A stretch of DNA of 64,000 nucleotides, taken from assembly GCF_013044515.1 (NCBI RefSeq), contig NZ_JABEPR010000003.1, forward strand, positions 1 through 64,000. The letters run 5' to 3'. Below the pieces are notes generated by a model. That model was not told where the DNA came from and ran no database searches. It saw only the letters and a program-made list of their open reading frames with translations. The translations under genes and the position numbers were made by a program. This DNA comes from Sphingomonas sp. ID1715 (GTDB lineage: Bacteria > Pseudomonadota > Alphaproteobacteria > Sphingomonadales > Sphingomonadaceae). Shown in pieces: positions 43,867 to 54,248 of this stretch (position 1 is its first letter; each line of letters begins with the position of its first letter).

Positions 43867-44154
43867 TTAAGCGGCCTGCTGCTGCTTGGCGAGCTCGCGC
43901 TTTAGCTTGCGGGCGGTGGGCCCGAGCTTGTCTTCGCTCGTCTTGAGCAGCCAATTGTCGAGGCCGCCGACATACTCGACCGAGCGCAGCCCGTGCGTCG
44001 ACACGCGCAGCTTCACGCTCTTGCCCAGCCGGTCGCTGATCAGCGTGACGTTCTGCAGGTTCGGCAGGAACGTGCGCTTCGTCTTGTTGTTGGCGTGGGA
44101 AACATTGTGGCCCACCTGCCGGCCCTTGCCGGTCAGCTCGCAAATGCGCGACAT
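43867..44154 (-). CDS. rpmB: 50S ribosomal protein L28
   Basis: 95 residues. [20 protein letters not shown] then [16 protein letters not shown] is the classic L28 start; the C-terminal helix is Lys/Gln-rich. Alphaproteobacterial-size protein without the zinc Cys pair. ATG 44154. Confidence 0.96.
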   Translation of the reverse strand: MSRICELTGKGRQVGHNVSHANNKTKRTFLPNLQNVTLISDRLGKSVKLRVSTHGLRSVEYVGGLDNWLLKTSEDKLGPTARKLKRELAKQQQAA

Positions 44155-44302
44155 CGTCGATTCTCTCTTAAGTTCGGGATTGCCCGGAAAGGCAGCGCGC
44201 ATAGCGGCAGGCGGCGCCCGCGTCAACGTGAGTCGGTGACGATGCAACCGTTCCGCACGCGACACGTTGTCGAGCCCAACATGGGTCAAGGGAGAAAATG
44301 AA

Positions 44303-44557
44303 ATGCGTCCATTGCTGACTATCGTTGCCGTCGTCGTCCTGCTGCTGATCGTCGGCGTCGCCACGGGCTTTATCAACCTCAGCAGCCGTGGCGGCGACCT
44401 GCCGGAAGTGAAGGTCGAAGGCGGCGCGCTGCCCAAGGTCGACGCGGATGTGGGCGATGTCGATGTCGGCACCAAGAACGAGACGGTGAACGTCAAGGTC
44501 CCGACCATCGACGTCGACACCGCCAAGCAGGACGCGAGCGAAGACAAGGACAAGTGA
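44303..44557 (+). CDS. Small single-pass membrane protein, acidic repeats
   Basis: 84 residues. One helix ([20 protein letters not shown], about 2-24) followed by an acidic periplasmic tail with [20 protein letters not shown]-type Val/Asp repeats. ATG 44303 is preceded by GGGAGAA. Conserved hypothetical type in sphingomonads by appearance; function unknown. The stop overlaps the next start. Confidence 0.7.
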   Translation: MRPLLTIVAVVVLLLIVGVATGFINLSSRGGDLPEVKVEGGALPKVDADVGDVDVGTKNETVNVKVPTIDVDTAKQDASEDKDK

Positions 44558-44724
44558 AACGTCCGGTGAACCCTGGGGCGGTGGCCGGCGCAATGCTGCT
44601 GCCGCCCCTGGGTGTGTTTCTCGACCGAGGGATGGGCCGCGATTTCTGGATCGCGGCCGGCCTTACCTGCCTCGCCTGGCTGCCGGGGGTCGCATTCGCC
44701 TTGTGGACGGTGCTGGCGCGCTGA
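44554..44724 (+). CDS. Pmp3/YqaE-family small membrane protein
   Basis: 56 residues with GTG start at 44554, overlapping the previous stop as [24 protein letters not shown] followed by [20 protein letters not shown] shows the two helices and the LPPLGVF/GxGxDFW motifs of the UPF0057 (Pmp3) family, which affects membrane potential and salt tolerance in other organisms. It is too short for most ORF callers. Confidence 0.85.
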   Translation: MKRPVNPGAVAGAMLLPPLGVFLDRGMGRDFWIAAGLTCLAWLPGVAFALWTVLAR

Positions 44725-44738
44725 CCTAAGCGCCGTTC

Positions 44739-45191
44739 ATGAGCTTCCCATTGCCGGAACCGATGAAGCAGGCGCTTTCGCTTGCTCGTGCCGCAGCCGA
44801 AAAGGGGGAAGTACCGGTCGGCGCCGTGATCGTGCGCGACGGCGCCATCGTGGCCGAGGCGGCCAATGCGCCGCGACGCCTCAACGATCCGACAGCCCAT
44901 GCCGAGCTGCTCGCGATCCGGGCTGCCGCCGCGGCCCTGGGCGAAGATCGGCTTCAGGATTGCGAGCTCTGGGTCACGCTCGAGCCTTGCGCGATGTGCG
45001 CCGGCGCCATCGCCCTCGCCCGCATTCCCCGGCTCTACTACGGTGCCTCCGATCCGAAGGGCGGGGCGGTCGAGCATGGCCCCCGCTTCTTTACGCAATC
45101 GACGTGTCATCACCGCCCGGAAGTATTCAGCGGCATCGGAGAGGCGCAGGCCGCGGCGCTGCTACGGAGCTTCTTTGAGGAGCGGCGCTGA
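44739..45191 (+). CDS. tadA: tRNA adenosine(34) deaminase TadA
   Basis: 150 residues. The zinc-deaminase motifs HAELLAIR and PCAMCAGAI are present, with KGGAVEHGPRFF and the C-terminal SFFEERR. Converts A34 to inosine in tRNA-Arg(ACG). ATG 44739 is 14 bases after the Pmp3-like stop. Confidence 0.95.
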   Translation: MSFPLPEPMKQALSLARAAAEKGEVPVGAVIVRDGAIVAEAANAPRRLNDPTAHAELLAIRAAAAALGEDRLQDCELWVTLEPCAMCAGAIALARIPRLYYGASDPKGGAVEHGPRFFTQSTCHHRPEVFSGIGEAQAAALLRSFFEERR

Positions 45192-45446
45192 GGCTCCGGT
45201 CGTCGCATTTGCGGCAACTACGGTATTGCTCGCTCAAAGGCGCCGCCGCATGGGCCCCGTCCCGCCTCCGGTCCCCCTGGGCGGCGGGCGTCCCGTCGGC
45301 CGCAAGGCTGACGGGACGATATTCTCCGGCGGCCTACGTTCAAGCCATTGAGGTGGCTGGACGAAACTGATCCATCTCAACGATCTGGGTGAGCGCGAAT
45401 CGCTCGCCCCTTATGGCAAGAGCTTCCCTGTCAGCAGGGGAATTCC
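45192..45446. other. 255-base non-coding stretch with GNRA hairpin
   Basis: No coding potential is seen. A 13-bp stem at 45289-45318 (CGTCCCGTC-GGCC / GGCT-GACGGGACG) has a GCAA tetraloop but no T-run. It could be the end of the tadA transcript or a small RNA. I found no SRP, tmRNA or 6S signature. Confidence 0.4.
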
Positions 45447-45632
45447 ATGACCGATCCCGATCAGATCAATTATCACTCCACCCGCGCAGCGGCCGAACTG
45501 GACCGCGGGCTGACGACCCAGGTCCTTCCCGCCGCCCGCGCGCATCTGCGCCTCGCCTCGCTGCACTTTGAGCGCGTCCGCCAGTTGGCGCGCGATGCCG
45601 GCGAGCCAATCACATCGCCCTTGCGGATGTAA
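45447..45632 (+). CDS. Small hypothetical protein, 61 aa
   Basis: 61 residues starting [20 protein letters not shown], mostly helical, with [26 protein letters not shown] at 45436-45441 supports ATG 45447, and a terminator follows. Codon use matches the neighbours. I recognise no domain. Confidence 0.65.
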   Translation: MTDPDQINYHSTRAAAELDRGLTTQVLPAARAHLRLASLHFERVRQLARDAGEPITSPLRM

Positions 45633-45662
45633 GCCAGCCTCCCCGCTCTCGACATCCGCAAT

Positions 45663-45700
45663 GTGCCCGCTCATTTCAGGGGGGGAGCGGGCACTTTTTT
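45663..45700 (+). terminator. Intrinsic terminator after the 61-aa gene
   Basis: GTGCCCGCTC (45663-45672) pairs with GAGCGGGCAC (45685-45694), followed by six Ts. Confidence 0.92.
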
Positions 45701-45790
45701 GCGTGCTGCAGTCCCGCCGGTGGCGCTGCCGACATCCTTCCTCTCGACGAGGCTCGGTGCCAGCGTCTAGGTGGGCGCAGGAGACCTGCC

Positions 45791-46984
<1,194 letters not shown>

Positions 46985-46991
46985 GCATCAG

Positions 46992-47148
46992 ATCCTCCCC
47001 TGCCTTGCAGGGGAGGGGGACCGCGCGCCGCAGGCGCGCGGTGGAGGGGCGCGAAGCGGAGCGGAGCGGCAGACGTCCTCGCTTCGCTGCGGCCCCTCCA
47101 CCATGCTGCGCATGGTCCCCCTCCCCTCGGCAGAGCCGAGGGGAGGAA
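46992..47148. repeat. Long palindromic intergenic repeat, copy 1
   Basis: Nested inverted repeats: ATCCTCCCC...GGGGAGGGGGACC at the left and GGTCCCCCTCCCC...GGGGAGG at the right, with GTGGAGGGG / CCCCTCCAC inside. Same family as 61413-61540. Its last GGGGAGG (47140-47146) is the likely Shine-Dalgarno of the downstream CoA-transferase gene. Confidence 0.8.
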
Positions 47149-47152
47149 TGTT

Positions 47153-48304
47153 ATGAAGCCGCTCGCCGGGCTCAAGGTCCTCGAACTGGCGCGCATCCTG
47201 GCCGGACCCTGGGCCGGACAGCTGCTGGCCGATCTCGGTGCGGATGTGATCAAGATCGAGCGGCGCGGTGCCGGCGACGACACGCGCGGCTGGGGCCCGC
47301 CCTTCGTCCAGGGTGCGGATGGGGAGCCGCTCTCCGCCGCCTATTACCACAGCTGCAATCGCGGCAAGCGGTCGGTCACCGCCGATTTCGAGAATGACGC
47401 GGACATGGCGCGTGTGCGGGAACTCGCCGCGGAAGCCGATATCGTCATCGAGAACTTCAAGACCGGCGGGCTAAAACGCTACGGTCTCGACTATGACAGC
47501 CTGAAGGAGCTCAACCCCCGGCTGATCTATTGCTCGATCACCGGCTTCGGCCAGACCGGCCCCTATGCTGCGCGCGCCGGCTATGATTATCTGATCCAGG
47601 CGATGGCCGGCATGATGAGTATCACGGGCATCGACGAGCCGACCCGCGCCGGCGTCGCCGTCGCGGACCTGTTCACCGGCGTCTATTCGGCCGCCGCGAT
47701 CCTCGCCGCCGTCAATCACCGGCACGAGACCGGCCAAGGCGCGTGGATCGACATGGCGCTGCTCGACGTGCAGACCTCCGTGCTGGCCAATCAGGCGATG
47801 AATTATCTGGTGTCGGGTACCGCGCCGGGCCTGACCGGAAACACCCACCCCAATGTCGTGCCCTATCAGCCGTTCGAGACCAGCGACGGGCGTGTGATCG
47901 TCGCGGTCGGCAATGACGGGCAATTCGCGCGCTTCGTCGCCATTCTGGGCGTGCCGCAATTGGCCGAAGACGCGGACTTCAGGACCAACGCCGCACGCAT
48001 TGCCAATCGCGAGCGCCTGATCCCGCTGCTGACCGAACGCACGCGGCAGATGACGCGCGCGGAGCTGCTCGCCGCACTGGAGCGCGAGGGCGTGCCGGGT
48101 GGGCCGATCAACGACATCGCCGACGCGTTTGCCGACCCCCAGGTGCAGGCGCGCGGATTGCAGGTGCAGCTGCAGGCGCCGCATGTCGCCGGCGGCACCC
48201 TGCCTCAGGTGCGATCGCCGGTGGTCATCGACGGCGAGCCCATGGTCGCCGGCCGCGCGCCCCCCGCTCTCGGTGCCGACGACGGGGATTGGGGCTGGCG
48301 CTAG
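47153..48304 (+). CDS. CaiB/BaiF family (class III) CoA-transferase, likely glutarate
   Basis: 383 residues. LAGLKVLELARILAGPWAGQ is the family start, with IENFKTGGLKRYGLDYDSLK and AGYDYLIQAMAGMM, where the Asp is the likely catalytic residue. Next to a glutaryl-CoA dehydrogenase, as in SugCT-type succinyl-CoA:glutarate transfer; substrate inferred from context. The ribosome site is supplied by the repeat upstream. Confidence 0.85.
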   Translation: MKPLAGLKVLELARILAGPWAGQLLADLGADVIKIERRGAGDDTRGWGPPFVQGADGEPLSAAYYHSCNRGKRSVTADFENDADMARVRELAAEADIVIENFKTGGLKRYGLDYDSLKELNPRLIYCSITGFGQTGPYAARAGYDYLIQAMAGMMSITGIDEPTRAGVAVADLFTGVYSAAAILAAVNHRHETGQGAWIDMALLDVQTSVLANQAMNYLVSGTAPGLTGNTHPNVVPYQPFETSDGRVIVAVGNDGQFARFVAILGVPQLAEDADFRTNAARIANRERLIPLLTERTRQMTRAELLAALEREGVPGGPINDIADAFADPQVQARGLQVQLQAPHVAGGTLPQVRSPVVIDGEPMVAGRAPPALGADDGDWGWR

Positions 48305-48339
48305 TTCCCTGTCTGTTCGCATGACGCTACACTGGCCGG

Positions 48340-49416
48340 GTGAGTCCCGTCCGCAAGATCATCCATGTCGACATGGACGCCTTCTTCGCGTCGGTGGAAC
48401 AGCATGACGATCCGTCGCTGAAGGGGAAGCCGGTCGCGGTGGGTTCGCCCAGCCCGCGCGGGGTGGTGGCGGCGGCCAGCTATGAGGCGCGCAAGTTCGG
48501 CGTGCGTTCGGCCATGCCGTCGGTGACCGCGCTGAGGAAATGCCCGAATCTGATCTTCGTGCGCGGTCATTTCGACCGGTATCGCGAGGTGTCGCGGCAG
48601 ATCCATGCGATCTTCGCCGACTATACGGACCTGATCCAGCCGCTGTCGCTCGACGAAGCCTATCTGGACGTCACTGCCAATAAGCGGGGCCTGCCGACCG
48701 CCTGGGCGACAGCCAAGGAAATTCGCGCCCGGATCCTCGAGGAAACCGGCCTCACCGCTTCGGCCGGCATTTCGTACAACAAGTTCCTGGCGAAGCTCGC
48801 CTCCGATCACCGCAAACCCAATGGCCAGTTCGCGGTGACGCCGGACATGGGCGCCGCCTGGGTCGAGACGCTGCCAGTCAGCCGCTTCCATGGCGTGGGG
48901 CCGGTCACGGCGAAGAAGATGCAGCGGCTGGGGATCGAGACCGGCGCGGACCTGCGCGCCTGCTCGCTCACCTTCCTCCAGCAGCATTTCGGCAGTTCGG
49001 CGGAATGGTATCACGCGATCGCGCGCGGCGAGGATCACCGCGAGGTGAACCCGTACCGCGAGCGCAAGTCATCGGGATCGGAGACGACCTTCAACGAGGA
49101 TCTGACCGATCCGGCGGCGATCGAGGCGGGCGTGATCGGCCAGGCCGACGAGGTTTGGGCCTGGTGCGAAAAGGCGCAGTCCTATGGCCGCACCGTCACG
49201 GTGAAGGTCAAATATGGCGACTTCCAGATCATCACCCGCAGCCGCACCCAGCCGGCGCCGGTGCGCAGCCGCGCGGCGCTGCACGAGGCGAGCCTGGCGC
49301 TGATCCGCGCGGTACTGCCGCCGGAAAAAGGGATTCGGCTGGTCGGCGTCACGCTCTCGAACTTCGTTAATGACGAGATTGAGCAACCTGAACTGCTGCC
49401 CCTGTTCGGCAGCTAG
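48340..49416 (+). CDS. dinB: DNA polymerase IV
   Basis: 358-residue Y-family translesion polymerase. IIHVDMDAFFASVEQ, PLSLDEAYLDVT (catalytic carboxylates) and SYNKFLAKLASDHRKPNG are present, plus the HhH and little-finger regions. GTG start at 48340 (MSPVRKIIHVDMD). No LexA box was recognised upstream by eye. Confidence 0.95.
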   Translation: MSPVRKIIHVDMDAFFASVEQHDDPSLKGKPVAVGSPSPRGVVAAASYEARKFGVRSAMPSVTALRKCPNLIFVRGHFDRYREVSRQIHAIFADYTDLIQPLSLDEAYLDVTANKRGLPTAWATAKEIRARILEETGLTASAGISYNKFLAKLASDHRKPNGQFAVTPDMGAAWVETLPVSRFHGVGPVTAKKMQRLGIETGADLRACSLTFLQQHFGSSAEWYHAIARGEDHREVNPYRERKSSGSETTFNEDLTDPAAIEAGVIGQADEVWAWCEKAQSYGRTVTVKVKYGDFQIITRSRTQPAPVRSRAALHEASLALIRAVLPPEKGIRLVGVTLSNFVNDEIEQPELLPLFGS

Positions 49417-50843
49417 AACAGGCCCGGCACCTCGCGCTGCGCGGTATTCGGCGCAGCGGGGCTCAAGAGCAGCCGCCGCCCGGCCAGGCTCTGCCCGCTC
49501 TGACCCACCGCAATCGGCGTGCAGGTCCGCCCGGCAAGGAAGTCGAGCGCGCGCGCGACCGACGCCTCGCGCGGATCGCCAAGCGGGAAGTTAATATCGT
49601 CCGCCGCCGTGCAGCTGTTCGGCACCGTGGCGGCAAGGCCGTTGAAATAGGCGTCCGAGTCCGCCGCGTTGCGGGTCGAGAAGGCGACGACGCGCAGCCG
49701 GTCGTCGCAGGCGGAGCGGTCGATGGCAATCTGCCCGACCGGCTTGCCATAGGTGTTGCCGCCGATCAGCGCCATGTTCGGGCCGAGATACGGGATCTGC
49801 GCGTTGATCACGAGCTCGCTGGCCGAGGCGGTCGAGCCGGTGCCGATGAATGCGATCTTCATCGGCGCAATCGACTGGGCCTGCGGCTTGAAGAAGCGCG
49901 TCTCGTTCCGCGACGCCTTCTCGGGCCGGTAAGTGACGCGGCTGAGCACTTCGGACGAGAAGCGGGCCCGGCCGAGCAGGTCCCCGATCAGCTCCGCCGT
50001 CGAGACCAGACCACCGCCATTGTAGCGCAGGTCGATGATCAGTTCGGTGACACCCGCCCCGCGGAATTGGTCGAAGGCGGTGCGCAACTGCGAGTCGGCG
50101 GTGCTGATGAAGGTGCGCAGATTGAGATAGCCGATCTTCCGCCCGCCATCGTCGATGATCCGGGCACCATAGCGGCTGGAGACCGGCTGCAGCGTATAAT
50201 CCGCCTTCGTCATCGTGACGTCGCGCGTGCCCGAAGGGCCGCTCAGCCGCACGGTGCGTGTGACGCCGGCCGTACTGGGGCCGAGCGCCGCCGAGACGCC
50301 GCCGGTGCCCTCCGCGGCAATGATGTCGGCAACCGAGCGCAGCCCGCCGGGCGAGTCGCCGACCGCCAGTATCTCATCGCCGCGGTCGAGCCCTGCGGCA
50401 AAGGCCGGCGCACCTTCGAAGCTTTCCGCGACAAACGCCCGCTTCTGGGCGGCATCGGTCGACAGGCGGAAGCCGAAGCCGGCGGTGGTGCCGCTGTCGT
50501 AATAGGCATCCTCTTCGCGGATCGAGGTCAGATAGGTGAAGAACCGGTCCCGGCCCTGCGAACGGGCCGTGGCCGTCAGTCCGTCGATATAGGCCTGAAC
50601 GGTCGCATAGCCGCTGCCATCCAGGTTCGCGGGCAGCGTCTCGGGGAAGAGATACCATTCCTGCAGCACGCCCTGCGCCCAGTTCTGCCGCGCCTGCAGC
50701 GTGCACGCAGAGCTCGAGCCGCTGGAGGTCGGCGCCGGCGCGGACGAACCCGCACCGCCGCCGGAGGACCCGCCACCACCGCCGCAAGATGTGAGAATCG
50801 CTGCCAAACTCAGCAGCGCGCCAAAGCCACGCCAGCGCTTCAC
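49413..50843 (-). CDS. S41 family lipoprotein peptidase (CTP-like)
   Basis: 476 residues. Lipobox AILTSC near residue 19 is followed by a Gly/Ser-rich linker. A PDZ-like part has GLDRGDEILAVGDSPGG, and the S41 core has LIIDLRYNGGGLVSTAELIG, GTGSTASASELVINAQIPYL (catalytic Ser) and YGKPVGQ (Lys). GTG 50843 is 8 bases after GGGGAG, better supported than the TTG at 50861. Peptidase substrate unknown. Its stop overlaps dinB by 4 bases. Confidence 0.87.
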   Translation of the reverse strand: MKRWRGFGALLSLAAILTSCGGGGGSSGGGAGSSAPAPTSSGSSSACTLQARQNWAQGVLQEWYLFPETLPANLDGSGYATVQAYIDGLTATARSQGRDRFFTYLTSIREEDAYYDSGTTAGFGFRLSTDAAQKRAFVAESFEGAPAFAAGLDRGDEILAVGDSPGGLRSVADIIAAEGTGGVSAALGPSTAGVTRTVRLSGPSGTRDVTMTKADYTLQPVSSRYGARIIDDGGRKIGYLNLRTFISTADSQLRTAFDQFRGAGVTELIIDLRYNGGGLVSTAELIGDLLGRARFSSEVLSRVTYRPEKASRNETRFFKPQAQSIAPMKIAFIGTGSTASASELVINAQIPYLGPNMALIGGNTYGKPVGQIAIDRSACDDRLRVVAFSTRNAADSDAYFNGLAATVPNSCTAADDINFPLGDPREASVARALDFLAGRTCTPIAVGQSGQSLAGRRLLLSPAAPNTAQREVPGLF

Positions 50844-50884
50844 GTACAAAACTCCCCGCAAAACCAGCGGGTTATACCAGAGGC

Positions 50885-51748
50885 TCAGACGCTCCGCCAG
50901 CGCGCCCAGATGGCGGTGGGCAGCAGCAGGCCGCGCGCCTCCTCGCGCACGGCGAGCTCGCCCATCTCGACGCGGCCCGGCAGATCGCCGAACAGCTGCT
51001 CAACCAATTGCCCGATCGCGAGCGCGGACATGCGCACGGCGTAGACGGTCAGAAACAGAAACCGCGATTCGGTATCAAGCAGCTGCCGGCAGTCGGCGAG
51101 CAGCGGTGCGAGCTTTTCCTCCAGCCGCCAGACCTCACCTTCTGGGCCGCGGCCGAATTTGGGCGGATCGAGGATGATGCCATCATAGCGGCGGCCTCGA
51201 CGCACCTCGCGGGCGGTGAACTTCGCCGCGTCGTCGACGATCCAGCGGATCGGGCGATCCGCCATTCCGGCAAGCACCGCATTGCCGCGCCCCGCCTCGA
51301 CGGACTTTTTCGATGCATCGACATGCACGACTTCGGCGCCGGCGTCCGCCAGCGCGAGCGTGCCGACCCCGGTATAGCCGAACAGGTTGAGCGCGGACCT
51401 TGGCTGCAGCCCCCGCATCCACTGCCAGACCGGCGCCATGTCGGGGAAGAAACCGAGGTGGCGGAAGGGGGTGCATTGCGCGGTGAAACGCACCTCCTCC
51501 CAGCGCATCGGCCAGCCCTCGCGCGGCACCGGGCGGTCGAAACGCCAGCGGCCGCCGCCTTCCTCGTCGGAGCCGGGCACGAACTCCGCATCCGCGTCCC
51601 AGTCGGCGTGCGCCGGTGCCCACATGGCCTGCGGCTCGGGCCGGATGAAGCGGAAGCGGCCATAGCGCTCCAGCTTGCGGCCATGCCCCGAATCGAGCAG
51701 CCCGTAATCCGCCCAGGGTTCGGCGATCAGCGTCTGCAGCTCAGGCAC
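50885..51748 (-). CDS. Class I SAM-dependent rRNA methyltransferase (RlmI-like)
   Basis: 287 residues. SAM motif NLFGYTGVGTLALADAGAEV and the catalytic DGIILDPPKFGRGPEGEVW (DPPK/NPPY type) are clear. Similar to the RlmI/RlmK-type 23S methyltransferase fold without a PUA domain. GTG 51748 overlaps the thrC stop by 8 bases; the longer frame upstream is unsupported. Confidence 0.83.
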   Translation of the reverse strand: MPELQTLIAEPWADYGLLDSGHGRKLERYGRFRFIRPEPQAMWAPAHADWDADAEFVPGSDEEGGGRWRFDRPVPREGWPMRWEEVRFTAQCTPFRHLGFFPDMAPVWQWMRGLQPRSALNLFGYTGVGTLALADAGAEVVHVDASKKSVEAGRGNAVLAGMADRPIRWIVDDAAKFTAREVRRGRRYDGIILDPPKFGRGPEGEVWRLEEKLAPLLADCRQLLDTESRFLFLTVYAVRMSALAIGQLVEQLFGDLPGRVEMGELAVREEARGLLLPTAIWARWRSV

Positions 51749-53135
51749 GGGCGGGCGTCGCGCGCTCCGCGATATAGGCGGTGACGGGGCCGAGCGCCGC
51801 GGGCAGCACGTCATAGCGCTCGTCCCGCTCGAACAGCGAGCCGACCCGCGACGGCAGCGACGGGCGGATTCCAGTCGCCCGTTCGACCGCATCGCGGAAC
51901 TTGGCGGGGTGAGCCGTGGCGAGCGTCACCACCGGCACATCGGCCGGCAGACCGGCGGAGCACGCGGCGGCGAGGCCAATCGCGGTATGCGGATCGAGCA
52001 CCTGACCGGATCCTTCACACGCCCAGCGCATCGCCATGGCCATGCCGTCTGGATCGATTCGCGCGCTGCCAAACAGCGTAGACGCGCCGTGCCGCTGCGC
52101 ATCCGTCAGATGCATCGCCCGATCCTGCGCGAACGCGGTCATCTGACCCGGAACCGCAGCGGGATCGAGGTCGAACAACAGCCGCTCGAAATTCGAGCTG
52201 ACCTGAATGTCCATCGACGGTGCAGCCGTGGGCGTCACCTCCCCGGCCGAATAGTCGCCGGAGGACAGGGCGCGATGCAGGATGTCGTTGACGTTGGTGG
52301 CGACGATCAGCCGCGCGACCGGCAGGCCCATCTGCGCCGCCGCATAGCCTGCGAACACGTCCCCGAAATTGCCCGTCGGCACGGAAAAGGCGACCGGCCG
52401 ATCGGGCGCGCCAAGGCGGACGGCGGCGTAGAAATAATAGACGATCTGGGCCATCAGCCGCGCCCAGTTGATCGAGTTGACGGCGGACAGGGTGAACCGC
52501 CCGGCAAAGTCGCGGTCGGCGAACATTGCCTTCACCAGCGCCTGTGCGTCGTCGAAATTGCCCTCGACCGCGATGTTGTGAACATTGGGCGCCTTGACCG
52601 TCGTCATCTGTCGCCGCTGCACGTCCGACACCCGGCCATGCGGGTGCAGCATGAAGATATCGACCTTGGCGCGACCGGCGAGTGCGTCGATCGCCGCCGA
52701 TCCGGTATCACCTGACGTCGCGCCGATCACCGTCAGATGTGCGTCGCTGTCCTGCAGGAACCGTTCGAAGAGCAGCCCCAGCAGCTGCAGCGCCACATCC
52801 TTGAAGGCGAGCGTCGGTCCATGGAACAGCTCCAGCAGCCAATGCTGAGCATCCAACTGGACGAGCGGGGTGACCGCCCTGTGCGCGAACCGGCCATAGG
52901 CAAGCGTGCAGAGCGAGCGCAGTTCTTCCTCGCCGAGCGCATCGCCGACAAAAGGGCGCATCACCCTCACTGCGGTCTCGACATAGGAAAGGCCGTTCAG
53001 CGCCGCGATCTCGTCCCGCGAGAAATGCGGCCAGGCCGCCGGCACGTACAGTCCGCCGTCGCTCGCCAGCCCCGCCAGCGTCACGCCGCGAAAGTCGAGC
53101 CGCGGCGCCGCCCCCCTGGTGCTCACATAGTCCAT
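51741..53135 (-). CDS. thrC: Threonine synthase
   Basis: 464 residues. PLP Lys is in LAFKDVALQLLGLLFERF, with TSGDTGSAAIDAL and SINWARLMAQIVYYFYA typical of ThrC. Converts phosphohomoserine to threonine. ATG 53135 (MDYVSTRGAAPRLDF) is the usual start. It follows surf1 by 11 bases. Confidence 0.96.
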   Translation of the reverse strand: MDYVSTRGAAPRLDFRGVTLAGLASDGGLYVPAAWPHFSRDEIAALNGLSYVETAVRVMRPFVGDALGEEELRSLCTLAYGRFAHRAVTPLVQLDAQHWLLELFHGPTLAFKDVALQLLGLLFERFLQDSDAHLTVIGATSGDTGSAAIDALAGRAKVDIFMLHPHGRVSDVQRRQMTTVKAPNVHNIAVEGNFDDAQALVKAMFADRDFAGRFTLSAVNSINWARLMAQIVYYFYAAVRLGAPDRPVAFSVPTGNFGDVFAGYAAAQMGLPVARLIVATNVNDILHRALSSGDYSAGEVTPTAAPSMDIQVSSNFERLLFDLDPAAVPGQMTAFAQDRAMHLTDAQRHGASTLFGSARIDPDGMAMAMRWACEGSGQVLDPHTAIGLAAACSAGLPADVPVVTLATAHPAKFRDAVERATGIRPSLPSRVGSLFERDERYDVLPAALGPVTAYIAERATPARA

Positions 53136-53146
53136 CGCCGCGCGAC

Positions 53147-53713
53147 TTACCGGGCGCGGCGGCGCAGGGCCAGAAAGTAAATGACGAGGGCTGTGAAGGC
53201 GAAGAAGAACCACTGGATCGCGTAGGACAGGTGGTTGTTCGGCACGTCCTCCAGCGAGGGCGGCCGCGCTGGCAGAAGCCCGGCAGGCGCCTGGCCGGCG
53301 ATCAGGCGGATGGTGCGGCTTCGATCGGGACCAATCACGCCGGCGACTTGCCCGCCGCGCCAGTTCGGGCGATCCGGCCGGCTCGACCAGCCCACCACCA
53401 CATTGGCGCTGCCCTCAACGGTGCGGCACTCGGCGATGTGCACCCAGCCCGCCTCACCGCGCAGGTTGCGGCCGCTTTCCTCGCGCCAGCCGGCAACCGC
53501 GTGGCAATCGAGACCGGAGCGGCGGAACAGCGGCGGATCGCGCGGATCGACTTGTTCAGGCCATGGGATTGGCGCTTGACCTTGGGCGGCGGCATAGCGC
53601 GCCAGCGCCGCCTCCTTCTGCGCACGGCGATCGAGTTGCCACAGGCCGAGCCAGATCATCACGGCGACGGCGGCAGCGACGATAAGCGTGGGGATGAGAG
53701 GCAGCCGGATCAT
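53147..53713 (-). CDS. SURF1 family oxidase assembly protein
   Basis: 188 residues with two helices, at about 8-26 (WLGLWQLDRRAQK follows) and 165-183. PNNHLSYAIQWFFFA is the SURF1 C-terminal signature. It helps heme a insertion into cytochrome oxidase. Last gene of the cox cluster before thrC. Confidence 0.9.
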   Translation of the reverse strand: MIRLPLIPTLIVAAAVAVMIWLGLWQLDRRAQKEAALARYAAAQGQAPIPWPEQVDPRDPPLFRRSGLDCHAVAGWREESGRNLRGEAGWVHIAECRTVEGSANVVVGWSSRPDRPNWRGGQVAGVIGPDRSRTIRLIAGQAPAGLLPARPPSLEDVPNNHLSYAIQWFFFAFTALVIYFLALRRRAR

Positions 53714-53738
53714 CGGCAGGGCTCAGCCGCACCAGCGC

Positions 53739-54248
53739 CTAGGCGCGGCCGACGCACCAGGGGTCGGGCTGCATATCGACCGGCAGGCCGGTCTGGTCCG
53801 GACTCGGGAAGCGCGCCTTGAAGGTGAAGGCGTCGCGCGTCGGGCCGAAGCGATCCAGGCGCCAGAGCCGCGCCAGCCCGTCTTCGACCGAGGGGATGGT
53901 GCCGGCCGGCAACCACCACAGCGCCTGATAGGCGCCGTCGAAGCGGTCGAACCAGTCGCGGCGCTGCGCCATCACTGGGGTATGCGCGCTGCGATAGACG
54001 AAGGCGAACAGCGCATCCGCGTCGGTCCAGACCGACATGTTAAGGATGAAGCGCGGATCATCCGTGACCTGGATGTCGGTGGCGTTGCCGCTGTCGCTCT
54101 GCAGCCGCCACACGAACCCGGGGCTCGCATCGGCCAGCGCGTTGATCCGGTCGAGCTCGGCGAAGAAGCCGGAGACCTGCGGATCGCCGGACGGCCGTAC
54201 CAGCCGCCCGACATTGATCTGCGCGAGGTGCCAGCCCCGGGCGTTCAT
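53739..54248 (-). CDS. DUF3291 family protein
   Basis: 169 residues. LAQINVGRLVRPSGDPQVSG, SPGFVWRLQ and WWLPAGTIPSVEDGLARLWR identify DUF3291. Ferredoxin-like alpha-beta fold, function unknown. It starts one base after the ctaE stop and lies inside the oxidase cluster. Confidence 0.85.
   Translation of the reverse strand: MNARGWHLAQINVGRLVRPSGDPQVSGFFAELDRINALADASPGFVWRLQSDSGNATDIQVTDDPRFILNMSVWTDADALFAFVYRSAHTPVMAQRRDWFDRFDGAYQALWWLPAGTIPSVEDGLARLWRLDRFGPTRDAFTFKARFPSPDQTGLPVDMQPDPWCVGRA

Noticed and set aside
44267-44302. Upstream extension of the 84-aa membrane protein ([12 protein letters not shown])
   Set aside because: The GGGAGAA ribosome site and the start of the helix favour ATG 44303.
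45192-45446. SRP RNA, tmRNA or 6S RNA in the gap after tadA
   Set aside because: None of the conserved SRP (GGAAGCAGC-type) or tmRNA motifs are present.
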